This document shows, in pieces, positions 12,022-23,534 of a stretch of DNA of 64,000 bases (the first letter of the stretch is position 1; each line of letters starts with the position of its first letter). The position numbers and the translations under genes are program-made. This stretch comes from Cryptomeria japonica (taxonomy: Eukaryota > Streptophyta > Pinopsida > Cupressales > Cupressaceae), in the NCBI RefSeq assembly GCF_030272615.1, contig NC_081414.1, positions 916,059,648 to 916,123,647 on the forward strand. The letters run 5' to 3'. The notes beneath the pieces are model-generated. The model had not been told where the DNA came from and searched no databases. It worked only from the letters and a program-made list of their open reading frames with translations.

Positions 12022-13279
12022 TGATGAGAGCTATCTTTGTCTCATTTTATGCTACATTTTATGCCATTTTTACCAATCCATTTCTATATTCCATTCCATT
12101 TTCATATCATTCTAGCATTTATGTTGCATATGATTAAATATAAATATGTGATATTTAATTTAGTTTTGAGATTAAATTATGGAAATTAATTATTGATTGT
12201 CTTTATTAATGAGCTTTGTTATTTTATGCCTTCGAAAGTATATCTTACAGCATGCTTTTGTCATATTTTGTGTAGGAACCTTCTTGTCACTCATTATTGC
12301 CACATGGACTCTTGTCACATCAATTTGGAGCATTATTTATTCCAATGATATTGACCAATGCATATTCAAGAGGCACCAAATATGCTTACATGGCTATACA
12401 CGTCAACATTTGGTTGATATTTTAAATGTCGATTCTCACCTCAATATTCGCCATTGAAAGAAGACACCTCCTACTCCCAACTGTTTATCCCACTAAAATA
12501 TGATATGTCTACCAATAACTACTACCACGTCAACAATATTGATATGATTAAGGAGAACCCGTGGTTTATTTTCTAGTTGTTTAGTGGAAACAAAAATCTA
12601 CCCGTTTCCTATTTTCCTCTGTTGTTATAACAAAATTGTTTTAACTTGTAGCTGATAGAAAAAGTGTTATGTGAATTATTCTATTATCTGGTTGGTTGTA
12701 AACATTCTATTTATGTGCACATTTGTTATATGACTGCACATATATAAGAAGCATAGTAAAAGCTACAAGGAGATAGAATTTCTAGTAGGAGAAGATTACT
12801 ATATAGACATTTGTATCAACAATATTATTTTCTGATAAATAAAATATTTGTTGCATGATCACTCTTATGTAATGCTTCTTGTATTCCATCATCCAGTTGA
12901 CTAAGGAGGCAGAGCCCAATTCTTAGGACATTGGTGATTTTTGTCTAGCTTAGGCATTTGTTTATTTTTGTTTATTTATGTTCCTAATTGAATGTTGTTT
13001 TTGTGTTAATTGTAAGCATGGTTCATGGTTTATTTGAATTCTATACTCATTATAATTTCTTCATGTTTTTATTACCAAGAAGTGACAGTCCCTGTCACCA
13101 GAGTTGTTTTGATTTGTTGTGGGTTTTTTTTCATAGTTGCATTCATCCCCACTCATCTCACAGCTTTCACCCCTTTGTGGCATACAACTTTGACACCTTT
13201 TGCAAGCTTACGTTCCTCGGATTGACACTTAGACCAAGCTGAAATCTTTCTTATTCTTTATCCCAGTTCTGGCTTATCA
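12022..13279 (+). mobile_element. 3' LTR of element E
   Basis: This 1,258-bp LTR begins TGATGAGAG and ends GGCTTATCA, giving TGAT/ATCA terminal inverted repeats. It directly follows a polypurine tract. Its last 200 bp match the truncated 5' LTR at 7553-7697. Sequence on its right (13280 onward) is AT-rich DNA of another LTR, into which E appears to have inserted; the second copy of the target site could not be checked because the left LTR is truncated. Confidence 0.75.
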
Positions 13280-13475
13280 GGATCAATTAAATAAATTAAA
13301 TATTTATTTAATTTAGGGAAAGGATAATATAATAAATAAAAATATTTATTTAAATAGGGAAGGACTAGAAGACGATAAATGAATTAATTAAATAAATAAA
13401 AATTTATTTAATTAATAAAAGGCTTAGGATAAAATAATTAAATAAATAAATGACAGGACAATTTTAGGTGTCACA
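13280..13475 (-). mobile_element. LTR remnant of element D
   Basis: AT-rich sequence with alternating AATTAAATAAAT and ATTTATTTAATT blocks ends AGGTGTCACA. On the minus strand it starts TGTGACACCTAAAATTG, resembling the LTR starts at 1948 and 7317. A polypurine tract on the minus strand adjoins it, so this is the start of the 3' LTR of a minus-strand element. Its remainder is displaced or lost beyond element E. Confidence 0.65.
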
Positions 13476-13494
13476 TTTTGCCCCACTTTGAGAC
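13476..13494 (-). other. Polypurine tract of element D
   Basis: On the minus strand TCTCAAAGTGGGGCAAAA abuts the LTR start TGTGACACC, as expected for a Gypsy plus-strand primer site. Confidence 0.65.
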
Positions 13495-16040
13495 AATGCA
13501 ACTTGTCGCATTGTTTCAAAGAAGATAAGATTAATTAATACAAAGTTACCCTAGGATGGGAGTGTTATGCCCCCTCGACAAATTGGATGAATTTTTTTGA
13601 AAAAGTACATACAATATCTCAATAAGAAAGAACGGCTAGAAGGGACAAGGATAAAAGGTAAAACTGTGTATATGCAGTGATGTCATGCATAGGCCTTGCC
13701 TTAGAGCGTTTGTGTCTAAGTAGGGTAAAATCAACAGATATGTGATAGCGTATGTTGTCAATTGGATAAACTGTCGAGATGATAAACTCAGATAGGTGCC
13801 CCAACTAGGATAGGATAAAATTGCTAAGAAGGTCTAGGATAAGCCATCGAATTGATAAAATCTAGTGAGTGCTCTAGCAAAATAGGATAAAGATTAAGTG
13901 CAATGTGATAAGAATATTCACTGATATGATGAGTGTCAAGTGATAGACATAAACACTATTATGATAGAGACTAATGAGTAGCACCACATGATAAACATAA
14001 GCACCACTAGGCTAGGGTAGGATAAGTAGCACTATGTAATAGACATGAGTACTATTAGGACTAATGCGATTGATTTGGTATGATTGCATGAGTATCTAGC
14101 TCCATTGGAGTCATGGGAGAGATTCCCTATGATGCAGCGGTTACAGTCACAACTTATAAATGATGACCAAGCAACAATAGAGGATAGGCGAAGGGCTTCT
14201 AGCGATGGAGTGATGGGGCCACCGCCACCAGCAGGATTAGCAAGAGGGGGTTGACGAGATGATCCAAGGGTTGGGCCTTTAGAAGCTCAGATTTATTCGA
14301 GGCCTACCGACTTTGAGGGAGGGAGTTCATCATAGCTCTCTCTAGTCCATTTTGTATCAGTTTTGTATGATGATGTAGACACCTTCGGGTGATTTTGGAG
14401 TCATATGATTTTTAACACATTATTATTTTTGAAATATATATGAGAGATGACTTATTTTGGCGGTGACTATGTACATGCAATCATATGTAATGCATTTACT
14501 ATGATGATGTTATATTTATGATGTGATGATTCTTATGAGATGTTGTATGATGCATGTGAGATGTGATGCAATATGTACGAGATGCATTTTTTTATGTTTA
14601 TGTTATGCATGATGATGATGTAATGCAAATGATCTATGCTTATATATGATGTACTAATAAATGGTGTGTGTAGGATGTGATGTCATTATTGATATGTATG
14701 ATGCTTAGTAACATGTGATGATGTAGATGAACACTACATGAGATGCAGATATTTTTGGCGTGTCATTATACTCAATCATGTGATTCAGGACTTCATGAGC
14801 ATGGGAAAGATAATGGAGGACAAACGAGAAAGGGGGATGGAAGGTAGAAGATATGGAGGTGAAATGAGCTTCTTGTGTGTTATCATCATTGAGCTTTATT
14901 GTGGAAAATAGGTTATGACCATCCAAATAAGGTTCGGCCTAGATAATCATTGTACCCTTTGCATGGAGACCAGATAGTCACAAACAAGGAATTTCCCAGT
15001 TCACAGTAGACTCACAATGTCCTCATATCCTTGGATGAGACATAGTATTACTAAAAGACAATCCACAAATAGCAAATAGGTGAACATACCCCATACTTGC
15101 CTTTCTAGTCAAAGACATCCTGGAGATTAAATCCCTAGTCAGAGACATCCCAAAAAGGCTAAAAGAGATATCACAACAAAAGATAAAATTAAAAGAAAAT
15201 CAAAGACTTGACACCAACATACAATGAAATCCTCAATTTATAAGTGTATCTTACCACACGTTAACATATTTGATTTGGTCACAATGTTGTCATCTTGATG
15301 AAGGACAGATAATGCTGAAAAATCTTTATTGTAGTCAAAGTCTACCGAAAGATTAATTTGGTGAAGGCTCGCTGCTACTTATGTCTCATCTGAAACTAAC
15401 ATTATCCCATGAAATTGATACTTTCTTGCATAGAAGAGTGAAAAATTTATTGTAGATTGGCGATGCAAGTGATCTTTTATTGCAGATTGTGCGTGAAAAG
15501 ATGGAAGTAATAAAAAGGCGTTGCTCCTCATAACATGCAATGCCAAGGTTCCATTTCCATCACTAGGTTTGGGATCTACCCCCAGTTATAGATAGGACCT
15601 GATTTATTATGGGTGAAAGGAAGAGGATGGAAAGGAGGTGTATAATGGAGGACAAACCAATCTTAGGCAGATCAATAACAAACCATGATGGGAATGGTCA
15701 AGTTTATTATGGAATAATAGGTTGTGAGTGTGTGCAAAGTGAAAGGGTGAAACTAAATCCTAAAAGAGGGAAGAGAAAAAGTCTCTACACATGGTGTTGG
15801 TAACCCAGTTTTCACCACGACACTTGCCTAAGGCGCCGCCGAAGTGGTTTTTACCATTGGACGAAGTTATTTCTCTTTACTTTTTAAAAAAAATTCAACA
15901 TTTTTGTGTCACAAGGCAAGTATTTGCCATGTTTTCACCAAAGTGACGATTTTTTATTTTGTTTGTATTTTTGATATTTTTATTTTATTTTTATTTTTAT
16001 ATTTTTTTAATTTCTTTGTATTTTTTATTAGGATACTTTG
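13495..16040 (-). mobile_element. 3' internal region of element D, noncoding
   Basis: This lies between the integrase relic and the polypurine tract, so it corresponds to the 3' untranslated region of element D. It contains GAT/ATGATG-rich stretches (14400-14760) and CATAAGCACC/AGTAGCACC-like short repeats (13900-14060). No frame has recognisable coding features. Confidence 0.45.
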
Positions 16041-16640
16041 AAAAGCTATGTGTAAAACCTGCAAAGGTGCAAGTTGTTGATAGGGTCATCCAATGGTTCT
16101 CCTTGTAGTGTTGATAACTAATATGCACTTGATCCATATATTGTTGTGATGACATAAGGCCCAAGCCAATTTGGTTCAAACTTGCCCCTTTTCTCTTTGT
16201 CCTACTGATTTTCAGGGTTTTCTCTTAGTACCAAGTCACCCACCTCAAATATGCAAGGTTTTACCTTGTGATTGTAGATGCGACTTATATGTTGTTGACA
16301 TGCTTTGAGATGATTGAATGTAGTTTGTCGATGCTCATCTAATAATTCTAAGTCTTGCAAGTAGGAAACAATGTTCTGGAACTTACATATCATTGCTCGA
16401 TCTTTGAAATCTTTAATTTGTGAGATGAGGGTATCATGGCCAAAAGCAATTTGGAGCCCAGATTCTGCTTCGGCTTTGCCCATATTTTTTGCTTGTGTAG
16501 CTTTGTTTTTCGGTGGAGAGCCTTTAGGTACCTATATTTGTTTATTTCATTTTGTGATCCGATTCTTTGTAGATCTAGGAGCATTCTTCCTCTCAAATCC
16601 AAATGCTTTATTCTTCCTTTCTAGTGCATTTGGCTTGTTT
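16041..16640 (-). pseudogene. Ty3/Gypsy integrase C-terminus, broken (element D)
   Basis: Integrase inserts retrotransposon cDNA into the chromosome. From 16483 leftwards the minus strand reads a linker with LLDEHRQTTFNHLKACQQHI, then YNHKVKPCIFEVGDLVLR. This is the classic end of plant Gypsy integrase, where the usual form is YN-KVK-R-F-VGDLVL. After an in-frame TAG near 16205 the same frame continues with KFEPNWLGPYVI, the conserved GKFxPNWxGPYxI motif of the C-terminal domain. Catalytic-core residues (DDE), RT and RNase H are not found upstream; the frame decays by about 16640. Confidence 0.75.
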
Positions 16641-19059
16641 CCCTATAGGAAAATAGCATCATGATTTACTATTCCCATGATACACTTTTGGATTGAAGGG
16701 AGGCCCATGCCTATTTTGTTATCAATGAGGAAAGAAAATAGGACCTTTATTTTATGAGAAAACCCTGTTATCATTAGAGTACTTATCACGGATATGGATC
16801 TGGATTTCATCATGAGAAGAATATTCTTTAGGCCAAATGATTTGGAGTGCCAATGTTTTTTAGGGATCAGTGGGTTGAAAGGTGAACTCCTAGGGTAAGG
16901 GCATAAAATTGAAATGGAGTTAGGAAAATATGTGGGGCATCTTCATGTAGGGCCAACTACTTGGTCATGACTTTGGTGACGCCAGTTCTGAGTCAACCCA
17001 AAATATTATGCAGGATGCTGCCAAACTTTGCCTCTCATTTCGAGAAGAAAGTAAACAATCTACAAATCGAGGATTTGAAAATCACCCGTTGCTATTCTCC
17101 CGCTCGCTCTACATCTCCCCTCCAAGTCCCTATTCAATTTGGTATTATTAAGAGATTTTCATATTTAAATATTATTGATCAATTAACATTATTAGATTTT
17201 CATAACCTATTAAAATTATTTATTTTAAAAAATAAATTAGAACAACTTTGACATTAAATTTTGTATACAATTTTTTTCTAAAACTTAAATGTTTTTTATA
17301 ATTGATCACGTTACCAATAACAACTTTCTTTGTTATTAAAATTTTTCGAATATTTTATTAATTTTAATTTTTAAGGATCTGAAAGTAAAGATTAAAAGAA
17401 TATTTATTCAAGTTGGTATCAATAATAGACCTCCAAAATTTGGTATAATTGATGAAGTTACTGATACCAAACATATATTTATTCAAGGTCTAATGTCCCA
17501 TCGATTTCAGAGATAATAACTTTCTCGTGTATAAAAAACGATGCAAGACATCCATTCAAGAAGTTAATATTAGAACCCATAAGTTAACCCATACCTAACT
17601 TAAATTCAGAAATGCACTGTCGTTACCATCTCAGTCACATTTCAGGGGAATAAAAAATTCCTTTCACTATCCTCCCTCCATAAGGGCTTTGGTGGTCCTG
17701 CTCCGAAGGCATGTCCAGCTCCACAGCAATCTATTCAGCCCATGGAAAGTGCCAATAGGAAGACAACACACAATGGTAAGTACTTGGAGAAAGTGGGTTT
17801 CCTCCAAAAATGTACTCTCACCAGCTGGATAAGTTTTTTTTATTCAATTTCCCTGAGAATTGCTGCACATAAATTTATGGGCCTGTCAAATATCATCTTT
17901 AGCGTGATAGAGTTGCCATTCACATCTGGTGGGGATTGTAAAGGCATTTGCAGAAAATAAATTAATTTTCATTACTAAATCTTGAACAAGTGGCAACCCC
18001 ATAGTTTCCCAATAGATGCATTGGGCTCAGTAGAATGTCATGCTTAGATTTTTTAATCTATTTCTAAAAAGTTTTTACAACTCTCATAAAATATAAAATA
18101 TGGGTCAATGAATTTGACTTGAAAACTACACAGTTGAATTCTGATAGCAATATCATAATTCGTTTCATTCCAACCAAAAGACTAATGATAATTTTGTGTT
18201 CCTGTCAATTATAATAATTAAATCTCTGAGGTGGCATTGTACTCACTTTTGCATTCTCTTCATTCATATCAAAATCAATCAGCCCTTATGTAGTTTACCT
18301 GATTCAACTGCTTCGAAAGACATCCACTTTTTTTAAATACAGAGCAATCAACTGGAATTCCTGCACCGACGTGCCGTCTGGCCTAACTCATTACCATGAT
18401 GATCATCAACACATATTGTCATGATTGTTTTCTGAAAACAAAATCACCTCTGCACTCTTTATTTTTCTATTATCTTAAATTCTTGACAAACCACTAAATC
18501 ACTTGCTTCCACGTAAGTTGTCCATACATTAAGGACCACTTCATCCAATATCTTTACTTCTTATATTAGGTCAGAATAGTATATACTCATGTGAAGGGGA
18601 TAATGGGAGTCTTAGAGTGGGTGGCAAGGTATTTTTAAAGTACTCATTAATTAGAGCAAAGTTATTCAGTCATCCTTTTATGTTCCATCTACAACTGTCC
18701 CAATTTGTGTTTGAATGGCATTATTTCTGTTTTCTGAAAAAAGTTGAGCCCTTTGAATTTTGGTCAGCGATGGAATTGACTTTAGTTGTGTCTTATCTTC
18801 TGAGTAATTATACAAGTCCTGTTGATTTCAGTCGTTTCTTATCTTCTATGTAATTCTACATTCAAGTAGAGCCTACCTAATAAGTGTATTCCTCTGAGAA
18901 CAGTAGGAAGTTAGGAACAATGCAAGAAATGAAATATGATGCCAAGACACCTGGAGGCTTAAACCCATATTCATTATTTTTTCATTTCTGCTTATTATAC
19001 TTTCTCTCAAGTTTGGGCAATCCGACAGGACAGATCCAATCTACTATGATGGTTTCATT
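16641..19059. other. No gene recognised
   Basis: Mixed-complexity intergenic DNA, including a very AT-rich block at 17150-17400. Short open frames (16961-17251, 17742-17960, 18617-18853) carry no family motifs. The left 350 bp may still be decayed element D. Confidence 0.4.
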
Positions 19060-20055
19060 GTATCATGATCATGTTTTCTTTTAGAATGCCTTTTTGACAA
19101 AGCTGCATAGGCATAGACGGCAACACTAAGGGTTTGGATTCTAGGGTTTTGTATTTGTCTAAGTAACCCCAACTTACCGCTAGCCAAAAGCCCTTTGTGG
19201 TAGCATGTTCATTTCTTTTAGAATGCCTTTTTTCAAAGCTACATACGCAAAGACGGCAACACTAAGAGTTTGGATCTTAGGGTTTTGTACTTCTAAGCAA
19301 ACCCAACTTACAGCTAGCCAAAAGCCCTTTGGATAATGGTAACATGTTCATTTCTTTTAGAATGCCTTTTTGACAAAGCTTCATAGGCAAAGAGGGCAAA
19401 GCGAAGGGTTTTTGACCCTAGGGTTTTGTACTTGTAAGCAACCCCAACTTACAGCTAGCCAAAAGCCCTATGGATAATGGTAACATGTTCATTTCTTTTG
19501 GATTGCCTTTTTGACAAAGCTGCATAGGCAAAGATGGCAACGCTAAGGGTTTGGATCCTAGGGTTTTGTACTTGTAAGCAACCCCAACTTACTGGTAGTC
19601 AAAAGCCCTTTGGATAATGGTAACATGTTCATTTCTTTTAGAATGCCTTTTTGACAAAGCTGGCAAAGACGGCAACACTAAGGGTTTGGATCCTAGGGTT
19701 TTGTACTTGTAAGCAACCCAAACTTACTGCTAGCCAAAAGTCCTTTCGATAATGATAACATGTTCGTGTCTTTTAGAGTGCCTGTCTGAGAAAGCTGCAT
19801 AGGCAAAGATGGCAATGCTAAGAGTTTGGATCGTAGGGTTTTGTAACTATAAGCAACAACTTACCGCTAGATCATAGGGTTTTGTAACTATAAGCAACAA
19901 CTTACAGCTAGCCAAAAGCCCTTTGGATAATGGTAACATGTTCATCTAATCGAGTGGGTATTTGATCCTAGGGTTTTGCGCTTGTAAGCAAACCCAACTT
20001 TCCGCTTGCCAAAGCCCTTTGGAAAATGGTAACATGTTCATCTAATCAAGTTGGC
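19060..20055. repeat. 139-bp tandem satellite, about 7 units
   Basis: Units contain AACATGTTCATTTCTTTTAG, GACAAAGCTGCATAGGCAAA, a CCTAGGGTTTTGTACTTGTA core and CTAGCCAAAAGCCCTTTGG. The marker TTTAGAATGCC recurs at about 19081, 19219, 19358, 19499, 19638 and 19774, giving a period of 136-140 bp. Two shortened units of about 100 bp close the array (19860-20055). Each unit carries a TAGGGTTT word close to the plant telomere repeat. The array lies about 1.6 kb beyond the 3' end of the GRAS gene. Confidence 0.85.
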
Positions 20056-21667
20056 TGTCTATCGTCTATCTCATAAAAATCATGCTTAAACATTATAAGA
20101 TAGCTCTCCCAACGGAGACTCTGTAACAGAGAAATTGTAGGTACTGAAAATATTTGCAGAGCTTTGAGTTTGAGCAACCCTTGGAGAGCAACACTTTACT
20201 GTGTTCTGATCCTGTAGTTAAGATGTATACATATTTATTGCAAAATTCTGTTCAACTGTAATCTGTTTTTTCTCATCAATAAGGAGCATCCCTGACGCAT
20301 TAACGCATAGTTTCTTATTTTTCTTCAAACAGATGAATAAAACTTCACTACTAGTAAGCTACATGCAGGCTTAAAGAGTCATTTACTTGTTAGGGGATTA
20401 ACTCTGAAATGACTCATCACTACAGATTCAATATTAAAGAAGCTCAAAGGAACTGTGGGAAAAATTAACATGGTCAAAATATGTAATTGCTGTGCTTAAA
20501 ATGATAGCTTTCATGCTATTCTTGAAGTTTAATTTAGATATTAATGAGCCTTTAATTTAGATCTTAATGAGCTAGTGGTATTGCCTTCTCAATCTTTTCA
20601 GTTCTTGCCCAGGTTTGTTTTAACTTTTACCCCAGAGCTATTGGCAAGAAGAAAGTCATCACCCCAAAAAGGGAATATAAAGAACAACTCATTGATATAA
20701 TATGAAGTATTTACAAGGCTGTTGAATAATCCATTCAAGATAAAAGCTTCAATTCAATATGTTATACCGGGTATATCTCCAAATTGACACATCACTGCAT
20801 ATTCATAATCAAGAATCAAATAAAAGCCCGAGTCTTATATCTTGTAGCTGTTGTGCTTAAAGTCATGGTTGTTATGTTAATAATTTCGAAAGATCAATTG
20901 ACATTCCCACTTTTAATATCTGCTTTCATTTACATTCTTGATCAAGATTGTGTGTTCCACAGAGCCATTGACACTGAGGAAGAGTTATTATCTCAAAGAG
21001 GGAACTTGAAGAATGGAAAGCACTCATTTATTGGACCAATAATTTAGAATTGGTTTGCTCATGTGAACAATACTTGGTAACTTCATTTATGAAGGAACTT
21101 GAGTTATAATCATGAGAAAACAACCATGAATAGCCTTGCTTGTTGGACTTACATCAATAATTCCTAAATCTTAAATCATCTATGGAGGAAAGAAATGTAC
21201 ATTTGCAGAGATCAGTCTTGTTTCAAAATAAGCGCAAGTACAGTTGCCTTCCTTTACTGTAGACACTGTCCAAACCTGGTATACAGAAATATCTTCAACT
21301 AAGCTATTCTCTAGTCATACATACTAATATGCAGGGGAAACTGGATGAATGCCTATTGCAATATGTCTTTTGGTAGCATTTCTTGGCAATTCCGCCTACA
21401 TAAGTCCAGAACAAAAGAAAATTTCTAGCTCCTCCTTATAAAAAGAGCTACATTTGAGATACCAGAGAAGCGTCAGTAGTGTCTGCCCAATAGATTGACA
21501 AACAATCAGAAAATTGGTCTCAAAAGACTTATTCTGAGTAGAGTTGGTCTGCAACTGGCACTGAGTGTCTTACATCGTGATAATTTTCTTATAAAGACAA
21601 TTTCACCTGACAAATAATAAAAACTACGAAGAATGAAAGTTCATCTTTCCTTGCATGCATGGAACTA
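20056..21667. other. 3' flank of GRAS gene, no gene recognised
   Basis: Moderately complex intergenic sequence. The part nearest the GRAS stop codon (about 21200-21667) probably includes its 3' untranslated region, but I cannot fix the polyadenylation site. A plus-strand frame at 20784-21047 has no recognisable motif. Confidence 0.45.
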
Positions 21668-23404
21668 TTATTTCCATGAAGAGACTGAAACAATAGAAGT
21701 ATCTTGCCAAGCAAGAGTTAAAGTAAACCCATCTTGATGGAGCTTGAATGAATCATTTGAATACAAACCCAACAAGAGATTAGCTTGACATTGGCTGTAA
21801 TGGCTGAGGGGAGAATCCTTAAAGCCTGAATGACGAAGAAACTTTCGCCAACTATCAATGCAGGCACATCTAAACGAATTTTCCTTATCATCCACAAGAA
21901 CACTAGAGATATTGGGTGCAATGTAAACTCTTTCTATCAGAAGTCTTTCAGCATTATTTCTTTCCACGGAGGCTTCAATGGAGTGAAACACAGCCGTAAG
22001 GAAACTAAGACACTGCAGGAACCGGGCCACAGGTGAGGGCATGTTTTGATTGCTTTCAATTTCCATTACGGTAAGGATTACAGGGTTTACCCTTCTCAAC
22101 AACGCCAAGAGCCTATGGATTTTACCTGTTCTGCAGAGCATTCTGTTGAGAACTACAGAGCAATTTACAGCTACAGTCTCATTAGCTTCTATATTGAAGG
22201 CAGATTCATCCAGTTCTTCCATGTCTGCAATCAGTGGTCGAAAGACGAATTCGATTCCTACTGATTGAGCGAACTCGAGCAGACGCCTCCCTGTCTGGTT
22301 CAATCTCCGCTCGTCATTTCCTATAGCTGTAATCTTGAGCAACGTCGGGAGGCCTCCAGGCCTGAGGGACAGGGATTGCATGAAGCTGGGCCACTGTAAG
22401 CCCTGTCTGATCTCTAGATCAATGATATGAACTTGTGAGGCACCCTCGACAGCTTCAAGTATTGCCTGGTTGCTAGTGAAGTGGAGAAATTTGTGATATG
22501 GAAGAAGCTGGTAAAAGGCTTGGTAAGCTAAATCATACTCCAGGCAAGGTTTCTCATTAGTTTTCTCCTCGGTTCTTCCTTGTTTGAAGCTGTGCTTCTT
22601 CAGAGCCTCGCTCGCATAGAAGGATAACCTTTGTAGGGGATCTCCAAATGGAGAAGAGAACTCTTGGAGCTTGGCAAGAAGAGAGTGCAGGATATCATGG
22701 TGTCCTTCTGTGCAGGCCTGTGCACATTTGATAAGGATTTGTACAGGATCCTCTTGGGCTACTGGGGGCTCTGGCAGACCTAAAGTGGGCTGAAACTCAG
22801 ATGGGCATTCTCTAAACTTGCTGCTAATTTGGTCCAAAGGCGAATGCAAGCTAACAGAACTGCTGGATCCGACAACATCTGAATGGTCAGAAGGGCTGTA
22901 GCTAGCTTGAGCAGTGACTAAAACGGAGATATCATCCACACCAGCTTCGAAAAAAGGAGGGATTGGCACCTCATCAAAGGCCTCGCTTGGGACAATCCCT
23001 TCTACTGCATCAAATCCCTGATACAAACCATCAGGAACGCATGTTTCTTCTGTGACAGTGGACATAGATGCGAAACCATCACTATATGAACACCCCATGC
23101 TCTTGTTTTCGAAGCAGTATAGCTCACTAGCCCTTAAAATTGCAGGGCCGATAGGTTGCTGCTTGGGGTAAAAATTTCCAGAGTCCCAAACTGCTGTGTA
23201 TTGGCTTCTAGGTAATGTTGTAAAGAGATCGATTTTCTCAGGTACAAGGTGGGAAGAGCTATCCAAGCCAACAAAAATACTGGGTTCCCATAAAGGCAGC
23301 CGTTGCTGCTGCTGCTGCTGCTGATGGGCTCGCACATCCAGAGCTGAATTGTGCAGAAGCCAATCAGAGCCAGGACAAGAAGAAGGACGAACATTGTATG
23401 ACAT
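21668..23404 (-). CDS. GRAS-family transcriptional regulator, 578 residues
   Basis: GRAS proteins are plant nuclear regulators that act through protein-protein contacts in hormone, root and meristem pathways. This intronless frame has a variable N-terminus (1-215) with a run of seven Gln (28-34) and a Ser-rich stretch (168-192), then a GRAS domain to the end. Visible parts are the first leucine-rich segment (about 219-270, DPVQILIKCAQACTEG), the VHIID motif (325-329) followed by QGLQWPSFMQSLSLRPGG, the second leucine-rich segment (about 371-395), a PFYRE-equivalent region (about 405-480) and a SAW region ending in WRKFLRHSGF and the terminal SVSSWK. There is no DELLA or TVHYNP motif at the N-terminus, so it is not a classic gibberellin repressor. 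Length and lack of introns are normal. The start is the first ATG of the frame. The subfamily cannot be fixed by eye. Confidence 0.95.
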   Translation of the reverse strand: MSYNVRPSSCPGSDWLLHNSALDVRAHQQQQQQQRLPLWEPSIFVGLDSSSHLVPEKIDLFTTLPRSQYTAVWDSGNFYPKQQPIGPAILRASELYCFENKSMGCSYSDGFASMSTVTEETCVPDGLYQGFDAVEGIVPSEAFDEVPIPPFFEAGVDDISVLVTAQASYSPSDHSDVVGSSSSVSLHSPLDQISSKFRECPSEFQPTLGLPEPPVAQEDPVQILIKCAQACTEGHHDILHSLLAKLQEFSSPFGDPLQRLSFYASEALKKHSFKQGRTEEKTNEKPCLEYDLAYQAFYQLLPYHKFLHFTSNQAILEAVEGASQVHIIDLEIRQGLQWPSFMQSLSLRPGGLPTLLKITAIGNDERRLNQTGRRLLEFAQSVGIEFVFRPLIADMEELDESAFNIEANETVAVNCSVVLNRMLCRTGKIHRLLALLRRVNPVILTVMEIESNQNMPSPVARFLQCLSFLTAVFHSIEASVERNNAERLLIERVYIAPNISSVLVDDKENSFRCACIDSWRKFLRHSGFKDSPLSHYSQCQANLLLGLYSNDSFKLHQDGFTLTLAWQDTSIVSVSSWK

Positions 23405-23522
23405 TGTTAAATTGTACTAAAAAGTTTGTCTCCTGCCAATACTCTTTTGTGTTAGAGAGGATTGATAATGAATCATAAGTTTGACACATGCGCCTATGCC
23501 TTTCTTGTTGCAGTAACTCCAG

Positions 23523-23534
23523 CCTATATAAAGG
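23523..23534 (-). promoter_or_regulatory. Candidate TATA box of the GRAS gene
   Basis: CCTTTATATAGG on the minus strand lies about 120 bp upstream of the GRAS start codon, a plausible spacing for a TATA element with a 5' leader of roughly 90 bases. The sequence is nearly symmetric, so strand assignment rests on the adjacent gene. Confidence 0.4.
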
